Notes under the pieces: generated by a model | What the model saw: the letters and a program-made list of their open reading frames with translations, nothing else | What the model was told of the DNA's origin: nothing | The model's database searches: none | Position numbers and translations under genes: made by a program | Origin: Marivita sp. GX14005 | GTDB taxonomy: Bacteria > Pseudomonadota > Alphaproteobacteria > Rhodobacterales > Rhodobacteraceae | Direction: 5' to 3' | NCBI RefSeq assembly: GCF_023370775.1 | Contig: NZ_JAMCCQ010000001.1 | Span: forward strand, 806,001 to 870,000 | DNA length: 64,000 nt | Shown here: one piece after another, positions 17,792-26,458 of the stretch | Position numbering within the stretch: the first letter of the stretch is position 1 | Layout of the letters: each line of letters begins with the position of its first letter

Positions 17792-18150
17792 CGAACCACG
17801 TCATCGACCTTCATTCCTTCGACGCCGAGACCAAAACCCGCCGGCTTGCCGACGAGCCGGATCGCGTGATTGAGGGCGATCCCCGGCAGGAGATCGAGAT
17901 CGCCCATTCCGACGATGCCGTCGGCCTGCGCGTCGGGCGCTGGGTGTCCACCCCCGGCAAATGGCATGCGTTCACCGACAAGGATGAATATTGCTACATC
18001 CTGCGCGGCAAATGTGCTCTCATCCATGAGGACGGCACGCGGCAGGAATTCGGCGCAGGCGCGAGCTTCCTGATCCCGAACGGCTTTCGCGGGTTCTGGG
18101 AGGTGATCGAGACAACCGAAAAGCACTTCGTCATTCTTGAGCGCGATTAG
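17788..18150 (+). CDS. Small cupin-domain protein, last gene of the taurine operon
   Basis: The 120-residue product is a single-domain RmlC-type cupin: [32 protein letters not shown] covers the first cupin motif and [18 protein letters not shown] the second. The motif 1 metal ligands are reduced (only one histidine is in place), so metal binding is uncertain. The ATG overlaps the pta stop (ATGA), so it is translated with the operon. A role in sensing or in handling a sulfonate intermediate is possible but unsupported by motif. The substrate is unknown. Its end overlaps the convergent RND gene by four bases. Confidence 0.75.
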   Translation: MTNHVIDLHSFDAETKTRRLADEPDRVIEGDPRQEIEIAHSDDAVGLRVGRWVSTPGKWHAFTDKDEYCYILRGKCALIHEDGTRQEFGAGASFLIPNGFRGFWEVIETTEKHFVILERD

Positions 18151-21100
18151 GTTGCGGGGCGTCGGGCGGCCACGGCGAACAGGATCACCGCGACCAGATA
18201 AACGGCGAGGCAGATCACCGCAGCGCCAGCGGTGAAGAGGGCAAAACCTGCGCCAAGGCCGCCCGCTCCGATAGGCGTGCCCGCAAGCGGCTCCGGCAGC
18301 GCGCCGGTGACGGCCACGGATCCAAGCGTGGCAGCGAACCAGATCGCGATCAAAGCCGATGCCACGATTGAGACCGCCCGCATGCGGCGGCGCCGAAATC
18401 TCAGTCCGCGTCGGGCCGTGCGGATGAGTCGGCCGAAATCGCTTTGAATGGCGATCAGGGATGGCACGATCAGAAGCACGAGAAACATCCCGAAGCCCAG
18501 CCCGTAGACGAGCGTAATCACCGTCGGCTTGAGAAACTGCGCTTGGTTGGATTGCTCGAAAAGCAGCGGCATAAGCCCCAGAACCGTTGTCGCCGTGGTC
18601 AAAAACACCGGCCGCAGGCGATCCGCCGCGCCGTCGATGATCGAAGGGACGAGCCCGCGCGTCCGTGCCTTTTCATCGATGGTCGTGACCAGAACGATGG
18701 AATCGTTGATGATGATCCCCGTCATGCCGAGCAACCCCACAACGGTGAACATGCTCAGCGGCACGTCCCAATAGGCGTGACCGTAGATCGTGCCGACCAG
18801 CCCGAAGGGAATCACCGACATGACGACCAGCGGCCGCGTCCAACTGGCGAAAATCCACGCCAGAACCACATAGATCGCCAGAAGCGCCATGATGAGCCCG
18901 GTGCGCGCATCGGCAAGGAAGGCGTCTTCCTGCTCGCTTAGACCGGACAGGCGGTATTCGACCTGATGCGTGCTCGCAACCTGAGGCAGGATTTCGTCCG
19001 ATAGTGCCTCCGTGATCTCATTAGCACGCGCCGCGTCGTCTTCGGAAATGTCACCGGTCACTGAGATGAGCCGTATGCCGTTCTCGCGCCGGACGGTCGA
19101 AAACCCTGTGCGCCGCTCCACGCTGACGATATCGGCGAGCGGCACGTAGGCACCCGCGGGCGTGCGCATCTGCGTGCGTTCGAGGAAATCCGCGGTCAGC
19201 TCGCCCGAGGGCAGTTCGACGCGGATCTCCGCGCTGCGCGGGCCATCCGGGTAGGTGGCGGCTTCGATCCCGCCAAGCCGCGCGCGCAACACGCGGCCCA
19301 GCGCGTCGATGGTAAAGCCGAGCGCTTGGCCCTGCGGGGTCAGTTCGAGGATCAGCTCTTCCTTGTCATAGGCGAGATTGTCCTCCAATCCCGACACTTC
19401 GGGATAGCGCGCCAATGCAGATTTCAGATCCTCGGCCGCGGCCTTGAGCGTTTCGGCATCGGCCCCGAACAACTGCACGCCCAGCGCATCGCGCGACGGG
19501 CCGCTGGCCCAGCTTCGGAAGCTGATCGTTTCGACAAGCGGATGGCGCGGGATGCTGTCCTGCAATTCACCGATGAAGGCGGCGCTCGAATAGGGGCGGG
19601 CATCCGCGTCGATCAACTCGATGGAAATGCCGCCAAGCTGGTCGGCATCCTTCGTGTCCGCCCCGGCGATCCCCCGCCCGGCATTTCCGCCCACCTCGGC
19701 GATCACGTATTCGAGCGGATTGACGCCATGCCGCTCTTCCAGTTCCGCGCCCATATCCTCGACCGCCTGCTGAAAGATGCGCATCATTTCGAGCGTATCG
19801 GCGCGGGTTGCCCCCGGAGCCATGGCGAAATTGCCGGTGACAGAGCTTTGCTCGGGCGAATTGAAGAACCGCCACTGAACGTCGCCGCGAATGAAACTTG
19901 CGACCTGTAGCGCCAACAGAACGACCGCGCCCGCCAATACCGCGTATCGGGCGGCAATGATCCCCGCCATCAGCGGACGGAACAGCGCTTCGCGGATCCA
20001 GCGGAACCCCCGGTTCACGACGCGGGAGGGCACATCATACCAGTGCCGCCGCGCCCCATGCGACAGCGCGTGCGCCATATGGTTCGGCAGGATCAGGAAA
20101 CACTCGACCAGAGAGGCAAGCAGCACGGCGATCACGGTAAAGGGAATATCCGCAATCAGATCGCCGAAGCGCCCGCCGACCGCCACCAGCGCGAAAAAGG
20201 CGATCACGGTGGTCAGCGTCGCGGCGAAGACCGGCATGGCCATGCGCTGCGCCGCGCGCTCCGCCGCAAGTGTTGGCGGCAAACCGTCACGGGCGAGGTG
20301 ATCTGCATGTTCGCCCACGACGATTGCGTCGTCCACAACGATCCCCAAGGTGATGATGAGCGCGAAAAGAGAGATCATGTTGAAGGTGATCCCCGCCGCC
20401 CACATGAACGCCACCGCCGCCAGCATGGCCGCCGGGATACCGGCGGCGACCCAGAAGGCGGTGCGCACGTTCAGAAACAGAAAGAGCAGCAGGACGACGA
20501 GGACAAGCCCGGTCAGCCCATTGTCGAGAAGAATGTCGAGCCGCCCGGAAATCGCCTCGGCGCGCGTGCGGATAAGATCGATGGACACGCCATTGGGAAG
20601 CGACGCCTCGAACCGTGCCGCGACCTCCTCAACCGTTTCCTGAATGGCGATGGCATCGCCGCGGTCGCTGCGATCGACCCTGACGGAAATGGCGGGATTG
20701 TCACCGACGAAGTAACTCCGCTCGCGGTCGATCCCCTCCACCAGAACCGTCGCGATATCGCCGACGGTCAGGTTCGATCCGTCCGGCTGCGAGCGCAAGA
20801 CGATGCCCGCGATCTGATCGGCGCTGCGTTTTTCGACGCCAGTGCGCACGCGGGTATTGGCGTTTCCAACATCGCCCGCCGGATCGGCATCGACCTCCTG
20901 CGCAATGGCGGCGGCGATGTCCTGCATCGTGATGTCATGCGCGATAAGTTGCCACGAAGGCACTTCGACGACCGTGCGCGGCGCTGAGAGGCCGCGAATG
21001 GTGGTTCGGGTCACGCCTTCGTTGAAGAGCCGCACACTCAGTTCATCGGCGAAACGCGCCAGTTGATCGACACCCACCGGGCCGGTGATGACCAGATCGG

Positions 21101-21536
21101 TCACCCTGTCGCGCCACGCGCCCCGGCGAACGACCGGATCGTCGGCCTCCTCGGGTAGCGTGGTCAGGGCATCGACGGCGGTTTGCACATCATCCGCCGC
21201 GCGCGACATGTCCCATCCCGGCTCGAATTCCAGCCGGATGCTGGCCCTGCCTTCGCGCGATGTCGCTTCGGAACTTTCCACGCCCTCGACCGCCAGAACC
21301 GCCGGTTCCAGCACCTGAACGATGCCGCGATCCACGTCTTCCGCGCCTGCACCGTCCCAGCTCACCGAAACGCTGACGCTGTCGACGATCACGTCGGGAA
21401 AAAACTGCGCGCGCATGTTGGGAAAGGTCAGCAGGCCGGCGGCGAGCATCAGGATCAACAGCAGGTTGGCAACCGTTCTGTGACGAACGAAATAGCTGAG
21501 CACGCCGCTCGCCCGGCCCGGAAGAGAGCGCGCCAC
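18147..21536 (-). CDS. RND-family efflux permease
   Basis: The 1129-residue inner-membrane pump is a proton-driven AcrB/MdtB-like RND permease. It shows the first helix after residue 20, the periplasmic porter domain, the relay motif GIVVDDAIVVGEHADH near residue 400 with its paired aspartates, and the second half with GLLGMTGIIINDSIVLV. After the usual last helix there are about 90 additional residues with two more hydrophobic helices. The GTG at 21536 lies two bases after the adaptor stop, so the pair is coupled. No TolC-like gene is near. The substrate is unknown. Confidence 0.9.
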   Translation of the reverse strand: MARSLPGRASGVLSYFVRHRTVANLLLILMLAAGLLTFPNMRAQFFPDVIVDSVSVSVSWDGAGAEDVDRGIVQVLEPAVLAVEGVESSEATSREGRASIRLEFEPGWDMSRAADDVQTAVDALTTLPEEADDPVVRRGAWRDRVTDLVITGPVGVDQLARFADELSVRLFNEGVTRTTIRGLSAPRTVVEVPSWQLIAHDITMQDIAAAIAQEVDADPAGDVGNANTRVRTGVEKRSADQIAGIVLRSQPDGSNLTVGDIATVLVEGIDRERSYFVGDNPAISVRVDRSDRGDAIAIQETVEEVAARFEASLPNGVSIDLIRTRAEAISGRLDILLDNGLTGLVLVVLLLFLFLNVRTAFWVAAGIPAAMLAAVAFMWAAGITFNMISLFALIITLGIVVDDAIVVGEHADHLARDGLPPTLAAERAAQRMAMPVFAATLTTVIAFFALVAVGGRFGDLIADIPFTVIAVLLASLVECFLILPNHMAHALSHGARRHWYDVPSRVVNRGFRWIREALFRPLMAGIIAARYAVLAGAVVLLALQVASFIRGDVQWRFFNSPEQSSVTGNFAMAPGATRADTLEMMRIFQQAVEDMGAELEERHGVNPLEYVIAEVGGNAGRGIAGADTKDADQLGGISIELIDADARPYSSAAFIGELQDSIPRHPLVETISFRSWASGPSRDALGVQLFGADAETLKAAAEDLKSALARYPEVSGLEDNLAYDKEELILELTPQGQALGFTIDALGRVLRARLGGIEAATYPDGPRSAEIRVELPSGELTADFLERTQMRTPAGAYVPLADIVSVERRTGFSTVRRENGIRLISVTGDISEDDAARANEITEALSDEILPQVASTHQVEYRLSGLSEQEDAFLADARTGLIMALLAIYVVLAWIFASWTRPLVVMSVIPFGLVGTIYGHAYWDVPLSMFTVVGLLGMTGIIINDSIVLVTTIDEKARTRGLVPSIIDGAADRLRPVFLTTATTVLGLMPLLFEQSNQAQFLKPTVITLVYGLGFGMFLVLLIVPSLIAIQSDFGRLIRTARRGLRFRRRRMRAVSIVASALIAIWFAATLGSVAVTGALPEPLAGTPIGAGGLGAGFALFTAGAAVICLAVYLVAVILFAVAARRPAT

Positions 21537-21538
21537 GT

Positions 21539-22996
21539 TCAGCCGCCCATGCGCGATTCGAGCCGCGCGACGACGCGGGCGGGAACCGAGGATTGCGACA
21601 ATTGATCGAGAATGCGGCGGCGCGCTTCCTCGGGCATTTGCAGATTGGCCTCGACGAAGGCCGTCAGCCGCGCGCGGCGCTCCTCGGTCAACTCAACCAT
21701 ATCGGGCTCCGCGCTTGCGGACGCTCCGGTTTCGCGCACCGCACGGACCTTGATCCCGGCGCCCAGAAGCGGTGTGCGCTGCGCCACGAGATCGCGGCCA
21801 TCGAGACCATCGGCACGGATCAGAACGTCATCGCCCTGCCGGCGCACCAGATTGACGGGGATCGCTTCCAGCCGGTCGTCGGGACCAAGCGCAAGCACTT
21901 CATTTGCCGCATCGAGCGCGGAGGCCGGAACGCGCGCAACCTGTTCGAGCGGCGGCTCCTCGATCGTGACGGTCACGAAATCGCCGGGCCGAAACCCCCG
22001 CGCCGCGTCGAGCGATGCGAAGAGCAGTCGCCCGGTTTGCCCATCGCCCACCGCAGCCCCCGCGCGGCTGAGCGTGCCGGTCGCCGTGAGATCGGTGCCG
22101 AACACATCGAGCGTGGCCCTGATCTCTGCCGGGACGAGATCGCCCTCGGCATCCAGCAAGCGCGCGAATTGCTGGGTGGAGACACGGAACGCCACTTCCA
22201 GCGCGTCGGTGTCGATCAGCCGGCCAAGCCGTTCGTTCGGCGCGACAAGCCCGCCTTCGACAACCGAAACATCCGTGAGCGTGCCACTGAATCCGGCGGT
22301 CACGACGGTATCGTCCAGACGGCGCTGCGCTTCGTCTTTTGCGATCAGGGCGCGCGAAAGGCGCGTTTCGGCCTGATCGATCCGCGCCTCCGCCTGTGCC
22401 ACTGCCTGGCGGCGTGACAGCACCGCCTGACGTGCCTGCGCGGCGGCCAGTTCGGCCACCTCGACCGTAGCCGCAGTGCCGACGCCGCGATCTTCCAGAT
22501 CGCGCTGGCGCTGAAACGCACGGTCGCGCAGGGCCGCCTGATCTTCGGCGGCGACAAGCTCATCGCGCGCGAGGATCAGGGCGCGCTCGGCTTCGCGCTG
22601 TTCGGCCCGCGCATCGGCGATATCGCTCTCGACCCGTTGCAACACCGACTGGGCATCCGCGCGGTCGATACGGGCAAGCACCTGCTCCGCGGAAACCTGC
22701 CCTCCCTCGATGAAATCGGGGGCAAGTTCGACAATGCGGCCACCGGCGGCGGCGCGAATTTCCAGCGTGCGTGCGCTTTGCACCTCCCCGAAGGCGGTCA
22801 ACTCGGGCGTGATCGTGCGAAACTCCACCGGGACGACATTCACCGCAAACACGCGTTCGCGCTGTTCGAAACGTCGCGGTTCTTGCGAAATTCGGTCCTG
22901 AACGGCGTCGCGCACGGTTATTGCGGCAAAGGCCAGCAGGCCGAGCGTCAGCGACAACAGGAAAAGCCCGGTCAGGCTACGGCGCAAGAAGCGCAT
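21539..22996 (-). CDS. RND pump periplasmic adaptor subunit (HlyD/MFP family)
   Basis: The 485-residue product has an N-terminal membrane anchor (residues 8-28), a biotinyl-lipoyl-like half (RAAAGGRIVELAPDFIEGGQV), a long alpha-helical coiled-coil hairpin rich in Ala, Glu and Arg (about residues 115-225), then the return strand segment VVTAGFSGTLTDVSVVEGGLV and the beta-barrel and membrane-proximal domains. It bridges the RND permease encoded two bases downstream and an outer-membrane channel. A 92-base gap separates it from moaB upstream, so it probably has its own promoter. Confidence 0.88.
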   Translation of the reverse strand: MRFLRRSLTGLFLLSLTLGLLAFAAITVRDAVQDRISQEPRRFEQRERVFAVNVVPVEFRTITPELTAFGEVQSARTLEIRAAAGGRIVELAPDFIEGGQVSAEQVLARIDRADAQSVLQRVESDIADARAEQREAERALILARDELVAAEDQAALRDRAFQRQRDLEDRGVGTAATVEVAELAAAQARQAVLSRRQAVAQAEARIDQAETRLSRALIAKDEAQRRLDDTVVTAGFSGTLTDVSVVEGGLVAPNERLGRLIDTDALEVAFRVSTQQFARLLDAEGDLVPAEIRATLDVFGTDLTATGTLSRAGAAVGDGQTGRLLFASLDAARGFRPGDFVTVTIEEPPLEQVARVPASALDAANEVLALGPDDRLEAIPVNLVRRQGDDVLIRADGLDGRDLVAQRTPLLGAGIKVRAVRETGASASAEPDMVELTEERRARLTAFVEANLQMPEEARRRILDQLSQSSVPARVVARLESRMGG

Positions 22997-23088
22997 TGGC
23001 GACCATCCTCACAAACAGACCTGACTGAACAAATAGGCAGATCCGAATATTTTCCAACAACTGTGCAACCGTAACACGGATGAGGGCG

Positions 23089-23631
23089 TTATTTCCGTCG
23101 CAAATGTTCGTCGAGACGCGGCAAAATCTCGACAAAATTACAGGGGCGATGCCGATAATCGAATTGTGCGCGCAAAATCTCGTCCCAGGCGTCCTTGCAG
23201 GCACCCGGACTGCCCGGCAGGGCGAAGAGATATGTGCCGTTGCGCACGCCGCCGGTTGCGCGGCTTTGCACGGCGCTCGTGCCGATCTTCTGAAACGAGA
23301 TCACGGTGAACACGGTGCCGAATGCGTCGATCTCTTTCTCATACACATCGCGATGCGCCTCGACGGTCACATCGCGCCCGGTAAGGCCCGTGCCGCCGGT
23401 CGAGATGACGACGTCGATCTCCGGGTGATCGCACCAGGCGCGAAGCTGCGCGGCGATCTCGGCGCGCTCGTCGCGCAGGATCTTGCGGTCAGCCACGATA
23501 TGCCCCGCCTCTTCGATCCGTCCAGCCAGCGTATCGCCTGAACGGTCCTGATCGGCCTGCCGGCTGTCGCTCACCGTCAGAACGGCGATGCGAATGGGCA
23601 GGAATTGCTTGCTGTCGTCGATACGGCTCAT
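23089..23631 (-). CDS. moaB: Molybdenum cofactor biosynthesis protein MoaB
   Basis: The 180-residue MogA/MoaB-fold protein adenylylates molybdopterin or otherwise supports molybdenum insertion. It has VLTVSDSRQADQDRSGDTL near the N terminus, the phosphate/pterin loop STGGTGLTGRDVTVEA at about 78-93, and ALPGSPGACKDAWDEIL near residue 150. Length is typical. It starts four bases after the stop of the uracil-DNA glycosylase gene on the same strand, so the two form a small operon. MoaB or MogA naming is hard to separate by sequence alone. Confidence 0.88.
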   Translation of the reverse strand: MSRIDDSKQFLPIRIAVLTVSDSRQADQDRSGDTLAGRIEEAGHIVADRKILRDERAEIAAQLRAWCDHPEIDVVISTGGTGLTGRDVTVEAHRDVYEKEIDAFGTVFTVISFQKIGTSAVQSRATGGVRNGTYLFALPGSPGACKDAWDEILRAQFDYRHRPCNFVEILPRLDEHLRRK

Positions 23632-23634
23632 GTC

Positions 23635-24423
23635 TCAGGCTTTCGTGTTCAGGCGCGCTTGCAGGTCGAGCAAATCCGCCCAGGCCACGCGCTTGGCGGA
23701 CGGGTTGCGAAGCAGGTAGGCGGGATGCAGCATCGGCAGAACGGGCTTTCCAAGCGCATCGTGCCACTGCCCCCGCAAACGGGTGATGCCGCGCTTGTCC
23801 AGAAGCGCCTGGCAGGAAAAGTTGCCCATCACGACGAGGATTTCCGGGTCCACGAGCGCGATATGTCTCTTGAGGAAGGGCAGCATCATCGCCATTTCCT
23901 CGGCCTTCGGATCGCGGTTCTGGGGCGGGCGCCACGGCAGGACGTTGGTGATGTAGACCGACTGCGCATCCTCGCGCTCGCGGCCCATGTCGATGGCGGC
24001 CAGCATCCTGTCGAGAAGCTGTCCGGCGCGCCCGACGAAAGGCTTGCCGATGCGGTCCTCCTCGCGGCCGGGCGATTCACCGACGATCATCACCCTCGCC
24101 TTCGGATTGCCGTCGCAGAACACCAGATTGCGTGCGCCCTTGCGCAGCTCGCAATGCGAATAAGCCGCCATCGCCGTGCGCAAGGCCTGAAGATCCGGCG
24201 CGTCTTGTGCCGCCGCTTCTGCTTCGGCGACCGGATCGGGCCCGGCCTCGGGCTGCACCGGAACGTCGGGAGCCGGCACCGCACCCGCAACCCCCGCCTT
24301 GGGTGGCGGCGGCACCTGTTCGAAGCGGTTGACCGGGATATCCGAGATCGTCTCGGTTACGCCCAGGTCAACCTGCCATTCCAGCGCCGCCCGCGCCGCG
24401 TGCCAATCCAGTTGCGAATCCAT
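23635..24423 (-). CDS. Family 4-like uracil-DNA glycosylase lacking most Fe-S cysteines
   Basis: The 262-residue protein should excise uracil from DNA. Motif A is [20 protein letters not shown] (about 115-134) and motif B is [13 protein letters not shown] (233-245). An N-terminal extension of about 75 residues is rich in Pro and Ala. Family 4 enzymes carry four cysteines for a 4Fe-4S cluster. By alignment with their usual CxxC, TNVVKCRPP and EExxxC segments, only Cys91 remains here; Tyr88, Trp164 and Met180 take the other places. A cluster-free branch related to family 4 has been reported from Bradyrhizobium, and this may be similar. It pairs with moaB. Confidence 0.85.
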   Translation of the reverse strand: MDSQLDWHAARAALEWQVDLGVTETISDIPVNRFEQVPPPPKAGVAGAVPAPDVPVQPEAGPDPVAEAEAAAQDAPDLQALRTAMAAYSHCELRKGARNLVFCDGNPKARVMIVGESPGREEDRIGKPFVGRAGQLLDRMLAAIDMGREREDAQSVYITNVLPWRPPQNRDPKAEEMAMMLPFLKRHIALVDPEILVVMGNFSCQALLDKRGITRLRGQWHDALGKPVLPMLHPAYLLRNPSAKRVAWADLLDLQARLNTKA

Positions 24424-24538
24424 GCGCGGACCCTACCGCCAAGCCGCGCCGCACAAAAGCGCGCATCGCATCGCTCGTTTGCTTGCTGGCCCGCGGCGGC
24501 CCGCCTATAACCGGAAGGCTGACCGGCGAGGACGACGC

Positions 24539-25501
24539 ATGACCTTCACGCAACGACATCTTCTGGGGATCGAACAGCTGCGCCCGGACGAGATAACCGT
24601 GCTGCTCGACCTGTCGGACAAATATGCCGATCGCAACCGAAGCCGGGCGACCAGCACGGATGTTCTGGCCGGCATGACACAGATCAACATGTTCTTCGAG
24701 AACTCCACCCGGACGCAGGCGAGCTTCGAACTGGCGGGCAAGCGGCTGGGCGCGGATGTGATGAGCATGGCGATGCAGGCCTCGTCGGTGAAAAAGGGCG
24801 AAACGCTGGTCGATACCGCGATGACGCTGAACGCGATGCGGCCCGATCTTCTGGTGGTGCGCCACCCCCATTCCGGCGCGGTCGATCTGCTGAGCCAGAA
24901 GGTCGATTGCGCGGTGCTGAACGCAGGCGACGGGCGGCACGAACACCCGACACAGGCGCTTCTGGATGCGCTGACGATCCGGCGCGCCAAGGGGCGGCTA
25001 CATCGCCTCTCCATCGCCATTTGCGGCGATATCGCCCATAGCCGGGTGGCACGCTCCAACATCATGCTGCTGGGCAAGATGGAAAACCGCGTGCGGCTGA
25101 TCGGCCCGCCGACGCTGATGCCCGCCGGGATCGCCGAATTCGGCGTCGAGGTGTTCGAGGATATGCGCGAGGGGCTGCGCGATGTGGACGTGGTGATGAT
25201 GCTGCGGCTTCAGAAGGAGCGGATGGATGGCGGTTTCATCCCGTCGGAACGGGAATATTACCATCGTTACGGGCTCGATGCCGAAAAGCTGACCCATGCG
25301 AAGGAAGACGCCATCGTCATGCATCCCGGTCCGATGAATCGCGGGGTGGAGATCGATGGCACGCTGGCCGACGATATCAACCGTTCCGTCATTCAGGAAC
25401 AGGTGGAAATGGGCGTTGCCGTCCGCATGGCCGCGATGGACCTGCTGGCGCGATCGCTGCGCGAGCGGCGCAGTGCAATGGACAAGGGAGTGATGGCATG
25501 A
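24539..25501 (+). CDS. pyrB: Aspartate carbamoyltransferase catalytic subunit PyrB
   Basis: PyrB joins carbamoyl phosphate and aspartate in the first committed step of pyrimidine synthesis. The 320-residue product has the carbamoyl-phosphate site [13 protein letters not shown] (near residue 50), the [12 protein letters not shown] lysine loop, [13 protein letters not shown] near residue 143, and the aspartate-binding region [13 protein letters not shown]. All key residues are present. The ATG at 24539 begins the conserved part. Its stop overlaps the next gene (ATGA), which starts a five-gene run ending in plsY. No pyrI regulatory gene is seen. Confidence 0.95.
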   Translation: MTFTQRHLLGIEQLRPDEITVLLDLSDKYADRNRSRATSTDVLAGMTQINMFFENSTRTQASFELAGKRLGADVMSMAMQASSVKKGETLVDTAMTLNAMRPDLLVVRHPHSGAVDLLSQKVDCAVLNAGDGRHEHPTQALLDALTIRRAKGRLHRLSIAICGDIAHSRVARSNIMLLGKMENRVRLIGPPTLMPAGIAEFGVEVFEDMREGLRDVDVVMMLRLQKERMDGGFIPSEREYYHRYGLDAEKLTHAKEDAIVMHPGPMNRGVEIDGTLADDINRSVIQEQVEMGVAVRMAAMDLLARSLRERRSAMDKGVMA

Positions 25502-26046
25502 GCACGCCGATGACGATCAAGAGCAGCGAACGGGGTGTGATCCGGGTCTTTCACATCGATCTGCCCCGCGACGCGGTGGATCGGTTCACCCATCAGGCCG
25601 GCACCGGAGAATGGCCCGTGCAATACGCGCTCGGGGCCAAATCGCTGCGCGAGAGTTTTGTCGAGGTCGTCGATATCCGCGATCTGGGGGAAATGACGCT
25701 TTCGCAATATCTGGCGCAGGCCCATGACGTGAGCGGCGCGGATTTCGAGGCGATGCGCGCGCAACTCGATGCGCTCAAGGGTCACGTCCTGATCCTGCCG
25801 TCGCAGGCCTTCGATCAGACCGAACAGGAACTCAACATTTCCGCACCGCTGCGCTGGATCGGCACGTTCAACGAACCCAGCCCCTCCCCGCGCGGCGCGC
25901 CGGTGCGCAGTGAAGCCGCGAAAGGCATCGGCGGCGGCGCGAAGGCGCCGGAGCAGAAACAAGGCTCGGCGCTCTGGATCCTCGTTCTGGGTCTGCTTTT
26001 CCTTCTGGTCATCGGCATCCTCGTCGCGCGTTTCGTCGTGAACTGA
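25498..26046 (+). CDS. Unidentified protein with C-terminal membrane anchor, between pyrB and a pyrC paralogue
   Basis: The 182-residue product is not recognised. It has a soluble N-terminal domain of about 125 residues, a low-complexity linker rich in Pro, Gly and Ala (about 128-158), and one C-terminal membrane helix ([20 protein letters not shown], about 159-178). That is a tail-anchored topology with the domain in the cytoplasm. It overlaps pyrB by four bases. Position between pyrB and the dihydroorotase-like gene suggests a link to pyrimidine synthesis at the membrane; no function can be read from motifs. Confidence 0.75.
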   Translation: MSTPMTIKSSERGVIRVFHIDLPRDAVDRFTHQAGTGEWPVQYALGAKSLRESFVEVVDIRDLGEMTLSQYLAQAHDVSGADFEAMRAQLDALKGHVLILPSQAFDQTEQELNISAPLRWIGTFNEPSPSPRGAPVRSEAAKGIGGGAKAPEQKQGSALWILVLGLLFLLVIGILVARFVVN

Positions 26047-26062
26047 CGCCGAGCGAACACCG

Positions 26063-26458
26063 ATGATCGAATTCCGCCCCGACAGGACGACCTATATCCG
26101 CGCCCATGCGGTGATGACGGCCATCGCGATGGGCGGTGCGATGCTCGTTCTGTGGCTGCTGGGCAATCCGCATGTCTGGACCGGCGCTGTCGCAGGCTTT
26201 GCCGCGGTGGTTATGCGCGGCTGGTATATGGCGTCCGAAGTTCTGGACGAAGTGTGGACGCTCGAGGGACAGAGCCTGAACGGGCCTTACCAGCGCCATA
26301 CGACGCTCGGAAACATCAAGGCGCTGCGCAGCCTTGCCGGTTCTGTCCAGATCGTGACGTCGACCGGGGACAAACATCTCATCAAGTATCAGGAAGACCC
26401 GCAGGCGGTGATCGACACGATCAACAAAGCCCGCGCGCGGACGGAGCAGACCGCATGA
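26063..26458 (+). CDS. Unidentified small membrane protein with PH-like segment
   Basis: The 131-residue product has two predicted membrane helices (about residues 15-31 and 35-50), then a soluble segment EVLDEVWTLEGQSLNGPYQRHTTLGNIKALRSLAGSVQIVTSTGDKHLIKYQEDP that resembles bacterial PH-like (YdbT/DUF304-type) domains. The similarity is judged by eye and is modest. It overlaps the following pyrC-like gene (ATGA), so it is part of the same translational unit. Its function is unknown. Confidence 0.7.
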   Translation: MIEFRPDRTTYIRAHAVMTAIAMGGAMLVLWLLGNPHVWTGAVAGFAAVVMRGWYMASEVLDEVWTLEGQSLNGPYQRHTTLGNIKALRSLAGSVQIVTSTGDKHLIKYQEDPQAVIDTINKARARTEQTA

